The notes below the pieces were generated by a model. The model was given only the letters and a program-made list of their open reading frames with translations. It made no database searches and was not told the origin of the DNA. Both the position numbers and the translations under genes were made by a program. A stretch of DNA of 64,000 nucleotides from Trematomus loennbergii (taxonomy: Eukaryota > Chordata > Actinopteri > Perciformes > Nototheniidae). Numbering within the stretch: the first letter of the stretch is position 1; each line of letters begins with the position of its first letter. This document shows, in pieces, positions 54,442 to 64,000 of this stretch. The stretch spans positions 10,456,470 through 10,520,469 of the forward strand of contig JAAOOA010000028.1 in NCBI GenBank assembly GCA_012861695.1, written 5' to 3'.

Positions 54442-57400
54442 CACTCACAAAGGGGGTAATGAACGCTTGCTGAAAGCTAAATTGAAACATCTTGCAGTCA
54501 TGATGCCATGACTCGCCATTGTTTCCAGACCCAAAGACCTGTAGCAGGAGAATAGGAGAAGCGAGAGGAGATGAAGAAACAAGGGGAGAAAGGAGGACCT
54601 TGCCACCCATTGGCAGGAGAAAACGAGAAGAGACTGATATTAGGCGGTTTGTTTTGAAAACTGGTGAAGACCCCTTTGCATGCTCTCACTCTCTCTCTCT
54701 CTCTGCCTTATTCTCACTTGCTCGCTCGCCCTCCTTCCACCCACAGCCTCTCTCTCTCCCCCCTCCTTCTTCCTCCTGCATCCCCCCTCCCTGGGAAAAC
54801 AGGGACAACAAATTAGCCTTCTTTTCTCGGCAAGGCCTGGGGAGGAGGACACTTGGACAGCCCTCAGAGTGTCCGCCTGGAGTTCCCATGGACCCCTCTT
54901 GCCCCTTCCCCTTTCAGCCGGCGAGGAAGCAGTCATTGTGCCAGCACCTGTCTCTGAGGAAATTGGTAAAAGTGATGGCTTTGTTAGCCGTCTCCATGAC
55001 AACCAGGAGAAAAGAGCGGGGCCATCTAGCAGGGATTGGGGTAGAGATTGGGGGGAGTGGGGAGAAAGAGTGGGAGAAGGAGGGAGTTAAGGGGGTCCAC
55101 AATGGAGGAGCAGTTGCATCGCTTTGGCTTTGCCAGAGATCTACGTGAGGGTGCTGTGACTTGCTGTGCGTGTGTGTGTTTGGGGGGGGGGTATTGTGTG
55201 TGTGTAAATGCAGAACTTGTAAGTAGCAACCAGTGTAGGAATGTCCACCAACCACCTCTCTCTTTCTCCCTCTCTCTCATCCCTGTGGGTGACACTGTGA
55301 CATCCACCAGTGAAGCAAGGCGGGAGTGTGAATGGGTTGAAAGCAACAAGGTCAGTCACATCATGTCCAGAGAATATCTCCCCCTCCGAGCAGACAGCAC
55401 ACACTTTTAATAATTAAGCGGCAAATGTCCTTGCCATGTTCACCTCAAACATTTACGTCAGACATAAAGAGGGATTTTGTCTGATTCATAGGAATCTAAT
55501 TTAACGCTTAGGAGATTTGGTCAAATCTAGGGTTGTCCCTAATGACTCCTAAAAGGTCAACAGAAAGATTTAGTTGACCCAAAATAAAAATAAAACTCCA
55601 AGGTACTTCCTATTTTAACAAATTTAAATCCTTTTATTTTTGTTTCGCCATCAATACTTTGTCACAGAGAAATGTTTTTGTTTGTTATCTATTAAAAAAT
55701 AAATCAACTCTTCACACAGTGCACAATAAAAGATAGAAATGCTAAACATATTGATGAAGCCAATATATATTTTTCAAATCATCTGCTTGTGGAGCTACAT
55801 CATTACTACACCTAAGAAGAATTTATTTTAAACGTCTATATAGCAAAGTAGAGAAACTGTATTGCTTGAAGGGTGGCAAATTCCCTGACATAAAAAAAGA
55901 AAAGGTTATATATTACAGTTACATTATGTACATCAGTAGCAGTTATCAAAGATATGGGTTTTAACATATTTATGCCAATACTCTCATATCCAATGACAAG
56001 TGTCACATCTCACACGCAATACTTTCACCAGACCAGCAGATAGTGCTCTTTCACTTGCTGTTGCAGCAGCAGAATATCTTCAGATGGCCAACAGCAGAGT
56101 TTTCTGTCCACATTTTTAACAGTATGATCTAAGGACTAATCAATTATTATTAATGTAAAATATTGCATGAAAAAGCAGTTTCTATATGTTAATTGAAAAA
56201 GCACCCACCTTTTGATCTATTCAAGTCCAATGGGGGCAAAGAATAAATTACAAGACTGTAATAGATATAATCAGTTCATTAATGGTGAGCTTTACCTATA
56301 TATACCTATATTGGACTGATAACAACCAAAATGGCCATATAGGTTTATTTTATTATTTGTATTTTATTTTACTTTTCAGACTAGACCACACAGGAGGTAT
56401 TTGAACCCATGTGTGTGTGACAGCAACCACATTGAAGATATGATTAATGACACCTGTTTAAAAAAAGGCTTCATATCAAGTTGAGAGAAGAAATTACTAC
56501 ATTAGTGGTCAAGGCCAAGACATGTATGTGATATGGACCTTGAGTCTGAAATAAAGAAGATTGATTTTTTCACATAACCATAAATGGTGATTTTGAATCC
56601 CCCACATGAACGAAGGTCTGAGACTATTCCACAAGTGCCATAAGAGGAGAATAAAGACAAAGTTAGAAAAGTGCTGATTTATTTTGATTTAGTCACAAAG
56701 GTAACATTTTACTTTGTGGCCATGTATAACAGGAGTCTGTGTGATTTCACAGATAAGATGCATTTGTCTAATTACACATCTGGCTTTTTGAGTCAGATAT
56801 GGTGTTTTAAGCTTGACAGGCATGTAATATTAAATTGTTTTATTTCATTTTCACCTACCTAACTAACTAACTACTTAAATAACTTAGTGTGATAATAAAT
56901 CTTTAATGGCACCTTATCGAAAAAAAGCCTTACACTCAAATGTTGTCACAGTTAAGTACTTAAGCAGACTCCCATGTTCATCTACAGCAGCTACTGTACT
57001 GAGTTCCCTTTTGGTTACCGTATGTTGAAATTCAGGTTTAAAAACCTTGATGCGGGGGAAGTATGGGTAAAAGTTACTCGGTTGTGCTCTTAGGAGAAAA
57101 CTTTGCCTATCTCTGCAACCTCACCTGTCACTTATCATGTACAGTAAGTCTGATGCCACGACTTATAGGAACAGCATGAGAATCTTGTTTTTTATGTGGT
57201 GCAACATTTCCATTTGACCACCTCCAGAGAAAAATAAAATTTGATGTGTAGCATTGAAAATAATTGAACCTGTGTATGACTACTGCTGTCCTACTGCTCT
57301 CTGTATATAGGAGTGTCGTTCCAAAAAGCATCTGTGAATATTGCCATATGGGAACAAAGTGACAGCGGTGGGTTTACGAACGCCTCTAAAAATGTCTTCA

Positions 57401-57498
57401 CTGCTGTCCAGGGGCTTTGATTTATCTCCTCTCCGATGTGAGGCTGCACTACCTGCACTGAAACGAAATACTCTCAACATCTGGAGCAGAGGCATATA

Positions 57499-57658
<160 letters not shown>

Positions 57659-60546
57659 ACGAGTAAGCATATGACATCTTCCTTTTGATACAGAAACCCA
57701 TGAGTTGCTACTCAGTCTCCTGCTGAAAATATATTAACAAGAAGTTATTCAACCATCTTCTTTCCATCCTTTGTTTGTTAATGTCTTTAAGACATACTTT
57801 TATATTTATTTTTGTGCATATGTGGGCTTTCTTCATCTTGAGCTAAATGGTTTTCACCTATCATCACATGTCGTGTTTTGTCCTTTTTTTTGTCAATGAA
57901 CATTTCCTCTGAAATTACAGACCGACATTTTTATTAAAAATAAATATGGCATATTTCGCATGTCGAAGTACATTTCAAAATGCATTTCGCACCAAGACAA
58001 TTTTCAAGACTAAGAGTTAACAGCCATGATAGCAATTCTGTGATTCTGAACTTGAGCACATGCATTGGTGCTTGGAGCTAATTGCTAAGGTAAGCATGCT
58101 AACACTATCACAGTTATAATGGGTATATGTTGATGTATACCTACATTTTATGCAGTGTATATAATGTTTACCCTGTTCCCCATGAAGTTTAGTGTTAGCA
58201 TGCTGACATTTGCTATAGGCACTACACGTATAGTATGGAGGTATAAATGTCAAATGATGTATTTGGTCATGAACTAAAGTGTTGAAAATATCTTAATGTT
58301 TAACCGATAATGACAGGAAAAGTCAGAGGTTCAAAAAAGAGATGGGGACTTATTGTTTTGGGACTAGAATGTCTGCACAAAAGTTCATGGCAAACCAGCC
58401 ACAAGTTGTAAATATTTCAGTCAAAGTGGTGAATGTGGTTATGAATTAGAAACACACATCTTTCAGCCTAAAATAAACGAGGCGAAAGAACGAACACTCG
58501 TGTTTAAACTTCTCTATTGACAGTGAAAAATGCTTAAAAACAACTAAGCTCTTCTACATTTGAATTCATAACATTAACAGCATAATGGGTCAAGAGTTTA
58601 CTTCTTTCAAACAGCTTAAACCTCCGGCAATCCGATGATGATAGCTCTAGTGCCTAGTGGTCTCGTTTACATCATTATTCAAGTGTCTTTGGCAAATGTG
58701 TAGTCATGTGTATGTGTAAATACTTTTTGTCTGGATGTGTGTATGTGTCTGTTGTGCTATTTACTTGTACTTGTAGAATGGTCTATAAATGCTAACAACT
58801 GTTTCCATGTATTTTATAATGCTGGCCTTACGGCTTTGGGGAAATAACACAGAGATTGGTAAAACGCTGGAATGGCATTGTGTGCTATTTGTTACTAAAT
58901 TGCTTGGCTGTTATTGAGGCTGGATTGTTGTTGTTCTTACAGCATGAGACTGTTATATATGCCAAAGAAAAAAACAAAGCCATTGTCTGACTCTTTTGGA
59001 TTATGCACGGTGGAAACGTATTCAACATATTTCATTCTTCAGTTTATTTCAGCATGTTGGATAACATGTGATGGGACGTTTGATGAGGTCAAAGGCTGCA
59101 TAACAAGCGAGTAAGTGGACCTCAAGCTGCAGCAGTAGGTTTTAATGTTGTTAAAGTGAAGTGCTTAAATGTATATTTGTCTAAATCTAATCACGCGTGT
59201 AACTAATTTCATGACAAATGTGACCGGAAAGTCAATTGTAGACTCCCATGATTGAAATATATTAAAACATAACTGCTTTAGTCCAACCACATTTGGGACA
59301 TGTGGGACACATTTACAAAATACCTGTAAAACCTACTGTAAAAAAATAACCTGTCAAAGGTGTTGTTCGGATTTCTAGTAAAGGCAAGCTTTTTAAATGT
59401 GTTTGATTATTTTGCAGTAAAGCATTCATTTTACTCACATTGCATAGTCACTCTTTAACCACTAGGTTTGGAATAAAAGTCCTATTTTTCAGAATGTATT
59501 GCATTTCACAGCAAAACATTTTGCGCTTTCTCTTGGCCTTTTTTTGTCTGCACGTTGGTACGTTTCTGTGCGTTTCTCTCATCCTCTTATGCTATCTCCT
59601 TTGGTGAATTTTCTTTCACTCAATTTATATGAAGATCTTTATCCAACACTCCAACTTTCTATTCTCTTACCTGCACTCTACATTTGTATCTGTACTAAAA
59701 ACTCCCTCACAATGTTAGAAACAAATCTTGGATCTCAATTATTTTGTTTCTCATTTAAAACAAAGAAATATTAGAAACATGGTGGTTACACACTCCTTTT
59801 CTCTCTCTCTCTCATTTGCACAGATCACTGACATGCACACATACGCACACACCACAGCTCACAACACGCTAGCAGACAAACACTTTAACCTCAAACCTCA
59901 TGCTAGGTGCAGACAGGACCACACATACTGTCTCTCACACAAAATGTTTGGAATGCCATAAACATTTATTTCGGTTGAAAAGAAGACTTTTTTTGTGTGT
60001 AATGTAGGCGCATGCATGTTTGTGTCTGTGTATGTACGTGCACTCACTCTGTTTTTGCTGAAAGAGAAGGAAAGTTTAACTACACATAGGCCACCAGATA
60101 GAAAGAGATCAAACATGACCAAATATTGTGGGTGTGTTGTACATTAAACAGGGCAGGTTTATACATAAAAAAGCTAAATGTATTGCTGAGTCAATGCTGA
60201 CCCTTGAACCATTTTTAAATAAGATGGAATTTTGGATGTGGACAATAGTTTGTACTGTACTTTAGATTATGTTTTCCTCTGAATGTATAATAATGAATCT
60301 CAACAGACCTTTTTTAGTAGCATTTCCTGATCATGCTTTGTTTGTCCTGGATGTTTTGTTTTTTCAACACATCCTGTGAATGTTATTTCCCAAAGGAAAG
60401 ACATGTTTAATCCATTTAATATATCAAACTATCGATAAATACAAAGCTTACAAAGTTTGTCTGTGTGTGTCTTTCTGTGGCCACATTCTGTCTGACGGAC
60501 TGTCCACTGACTGGGAGGTCCCTCACCCACACAGGCCAAACATGCA

Positions 60547-60680
<134 letters not shown>

Positions 60681-62000
60681 TGAAGATAGGTAAGCTGCTG
60701 TTGGATCTTTTTGGTCAAACCACGATAGGAGTCCTTAATATTTTGTATTCCTTTATTCCCTTTATCCCTCGTCTTACATTCTTTTTAACATGTTACCTTC
60801 TAAATAAATGACTAAAGCAACAGCACTATCATTGAAACCAAAACATTTACTCTTTTGCATATAACGGTATGTAATGGCAAAGTCACAATTATTGATTAAA
60901 TGAAATGTAAAGTAAATGGATTGTACAATGTATTCACAGATTTACAATGTAAATATTTGATAATGATAATGATTAGAGACGTGCACTCCATTGAAAACAC
61001 CTGCTTTCAATATTCAAATGTGCATTCCTTGAACACAAGAGGGCCCTATATTTGATTGAAAAACAGAACTCGTATTTGGGCCAATACGATATAAACAGGT
61101 AACAGAAGAACATGGCGGGGACATATAAGACTGGCAACTAATGCAAGTAAAGTTACATTAAAAGACAATACACAGTTAGAAAGTCAGTTAGACAGAAAGC
61201 AGCGTACAGGAATAAGTGCCAGATCCTTGCGGCAGGGAGTTGCCCAGCTTTGCTCTCTGGCTCTTCAAAACCCAGCCCAGATATTTCCTGGTTCTGACAC
61301 CAGTTTGGCTCTCAGATACCTTGTGCATATAGAGAGAAACAAGAGAGGAATTACTGTGTTCAAGTGAGAAATAATGATTTTCATGGTCTGATGACGCAGA
61401 CTGTTGAACTTTTGTAAGAAAAATAATGCATTTATTTGTTCGATTCTTTGGAAAACATGCCTCATATCACAGTTGTTTGGGTCGATGACACTTAACGCTT
61501 TGCAGCTGCTTTCGAGAAGTGACGATTAACAAATCCGTGTTGGGGGCTTGAGTCCTAAAAAATGAGGGAAAAAACATTCACTGTAACTGAAAGCATAAAG
61601 AAGAAATGAATTGACGTCTGCAAACGAAATCTCTTTATTTTACAGTAAAAAAATATCTGTATTGTTAAGCAGCAGTGCACTGAGACATCTGTATCAGTGT
61701 GTGTATGTCAGTGTGTGTATGTCAGTGTGTGTGTGTGTTTGTGTTCATCTCAGGCCTGTTTTGGTTTCCACGGCAGCGGTGAGGGCCCCACAGTGCACTG
61801 GCCCTGGAAGTGGCGCAAACACAAACCACAGTAAAAGTACGTCTGTGTGTGTGTGCGCATGTGTATGTGTGAGACCACATTTGAGCGTATATGTGCAGCA
61901 GTGCCCACCTCTTAACTCAGAGGGAGGCTTCACACACACACACACACACACCCATATATGCACACTAACACACACTCTCGTCTTGGCTGTGCTCTCTCGC

Positions 62001-62009
62001 TGGGTGGTC
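62001..62009 (-). promoter_or_regulatory. GLI-type 9-mer
   Basis: An exact TGGGTGGTC, followed within 50 bases by a CTAATCC homeodomain-type core. No Hedgehog target gene is visible on this side of the gap, so this may be chance. Confidence 0.2.
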
Positions 62010-63867
62010 TGTGCTGCAAATGTTTATGATCTAAACCAAGCTAATCCAACTGGCTTGTTTCAGTGAATTGAGAATGATTTACAAGATGCAGCAACAGGGC
62101 CAAAAGGAGGGAGGAGGAAATCAGAGGAAATCTTAGGGCTCCATTTCAAGTCACTGTGACTAGACCTGCACACTTGTCTCTGTGCCGGCTCTTAAGCCTA
62201 TATCCATCTGTTTCTGTCTCAGATCTTTGGCTTTCTGTGTTTGTGTCTTTTTTCTTTTGCCCCGTACTCATCACTTAGACGAATGTCTTCATTTGACAAA
62301 TTGGCTGGGCTTTGACGATATGCAAAACGCAAAGGATTGGTGGATTTTCAATTGCCTGGGAAGTCTCTCACCCTCATTCTCAGCATTTAGTTTCTCACAG
62401 AAAAGGGAAAAAGAAAAACCTTGATAAAAATCTATCACTGCCTTTGACTCCTTGGCTTCTAATGAACAAGCCATTCGCAGAAAAGATTAAGCAATATTAT
62501 TGTCTCTCAAGAAAAAAAGGATATGACTATACTGTTGGCATGGCCTGTTTTCAAGTGAATTACAAAAGACACTAACATCCACCCTTTTTCATCTTTGGCA
62601 GACACATTTGCGTCCTTGTCATGTGGGCTTTCAGTGACACCAATAAACTGCAGCCCAGTTCTCCAGTTTAGTTATGTGGAATGTCTTGCACACATCAGCG
62701 CTCTGTGGTAAACCAGTCAAGCAGTAATCTCTGTGAGTGTCAGTGGTTTGGATTGACTTTTATTGGAGCTTCGTTTTTTTTGCCAGATCCCCTTTTTTAT
62801 GAAGAGAGAGGGATGCCACCTGCACACTGACAACACCTTGTAAACTTGGCAGGTAAAGAGGAGGAACAGGAAAACATAAAGGACCTTTTGTAGCTTGAGT
62901 ATGCTGGAAAGTATAACCTGTTATATAAAAATGTATTGTTGGTTATTTATAAAGTATGTGTCAGTGAAATGCATTCATCTGGTTTTTGTATTTGTTACAA
63001 GCTTACATTTTTATGAAAACAATTCCTGGTGAACTTCATAAGGACAATTTATAAAGAACTATTTAGAAAATGTATGTAAATCAAAAACAACCCTGAATAA
63101 TGTCTCAGAGTCTAATGAGTTTCAATGGTTTTACACTGAAAAACAACATTTAATGGCAAATCAATTGTTCTTCCAGGGTGACTTTTTGTACAGACAGCAG
63201 TCTAAATGTGCTGAGTACACCACATCTTCGTTTAGAAAGAGCTATAAGTTGCCTGAATGGTTCAGCCTAAAATAATTCAAGCTGAGTATGCGTCTTCACC
63301 ATGATGGGTTGGCAGGGTAAAATCATCAGCTGTTCACACAATCAAGATCCAAATGGGAAGGAAATGTGAGCATGAAGCATGTTTGTGACATTCCATTATA
63401 AAACCTCACTCTCTTTTCTGTCTATATCAATCTCCATGTTTTCCTATTCTTTCTACCCTTTGATCACTCATCTCCCAACTCCTAATTACTTTAGGACCCA
63501 TTTTTTAAGAAAACCATCTTAAAACCTATTTTGACTTCCTCATTTTCTTCCTCCAACATTTCAACCCTACTTCCATTATTATGTTAGTTCAATATGCTGA
63601 TAGAAAACAACATGCAGGCGAGCTTGTTGTCTCCTTCTCCCTTTTTCTATGAATCCTTTTCCCTCCTTTATCCTGCTCTTCTGCTTTCACGCAGGCAGCA
63701 ACGAGCAGTCAAGCTCATCTCCTGGCCAGAGCAAACAAAACCAAAGCCACATTCCCCGAGCTCAATTTGCTGTTACATCTCAGCTCTGTGAATTGGGAGT
63801 TTTCAAGCTTGAAGCCTTGAAGAGTAGCTGGGTGGCTGCTGCTAATCGGCTCACACCACTCTCTCTA

Positions 63868-63870
<3 letters not shown>

Positions 63871-63958
<88 letters not shown>
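63871..63958. repeat. (TG)n microsatellite
   Basis: A TG array with one GG slip near 63913. Confidence 0.95.
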
Positions 63959-63960
<2 letters not shown>

Positions 63961-64000
63961 CCTACGGGATTACTTCTATTCAGGCTAACCAAAACATGTG

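Noticed and set aside
54919..54965. Possible + strand exon AGEEAVIVPAPVSEEIG
   Set aside because: Borders are plausible, but it is only about 15 codons, stands alone and matches no family that I recognise.

Overview
The window looks like vertebrate, almost certainly teleost fish, genomic DNA. Genes are split into short exons with GT/AG borders, introns are AT-rich, long (CA)n/(TG)n microsatellites are everywhere, and the mobile DNA is of fish type (tRNA-derived SINE, short TIR elements, a chromodomain Ty3/gypsy element and an LTR element with a tRNA-Lys3-type primer site). I found no operon, CRISPR array or other bacterial feature, and no clearly new molecular system.

Left part, 1-10.6 kb, + strand: the last six coding exons of eif2b3 (gamma subunit of the eIF2B exchange factor), with stop codon and polyadenylation signal. 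Middle part, 10.6-35 kb: an intergenic stretch of about 10.5 kb, then the 5' half of ptch2 (Hedgehog receptor patched 2), with the start codon and seven exons up to a 100-N assembly gap at 35013-35112. eif2b3 and ptch2 are also neighbours in mammals. Three exact GLI 9-mers lie downstream of eif2b3, 0.5 kb before the ptch2 start codon, and in ptch2 intron 2, as expected for a Hedgehog feedback target.

Right of the gap is the 3' end of a Ty3/gypsy chromovirus with its 3' LTR. The remaining ptch2 exons do not reappear. From 47.3 down to 39.2 kb on the - strand lies a nearly complete plasma-membrane Ca2+-ATPase gene (ATP2B, closest by eye to ATP2B1) in 18 coding exons. It ends by a stop codon just after the tenth membrane helix, so the calmodulin-binding autoinhibitory tail is missing. 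Upstream of it is a degenerate multi-copy duplication that may include a first exon. At 51.1-52.7 kb is a broken LTR retroelement, followed by a MITE. From 53.2 to 64 kb I see microsatellites and no convincing gene.

A recurrent observation is that ptch2 and the ATPase gene carry single-base frame breaks, each explained by one missing G in a G run, while all exon phases otherwise agree. Many CA arrays also contain a one-base phase slip. I read this mainly as consensus indel error in the assembly, not gene decay, so protein predictions from this sequence should be corrected before use.
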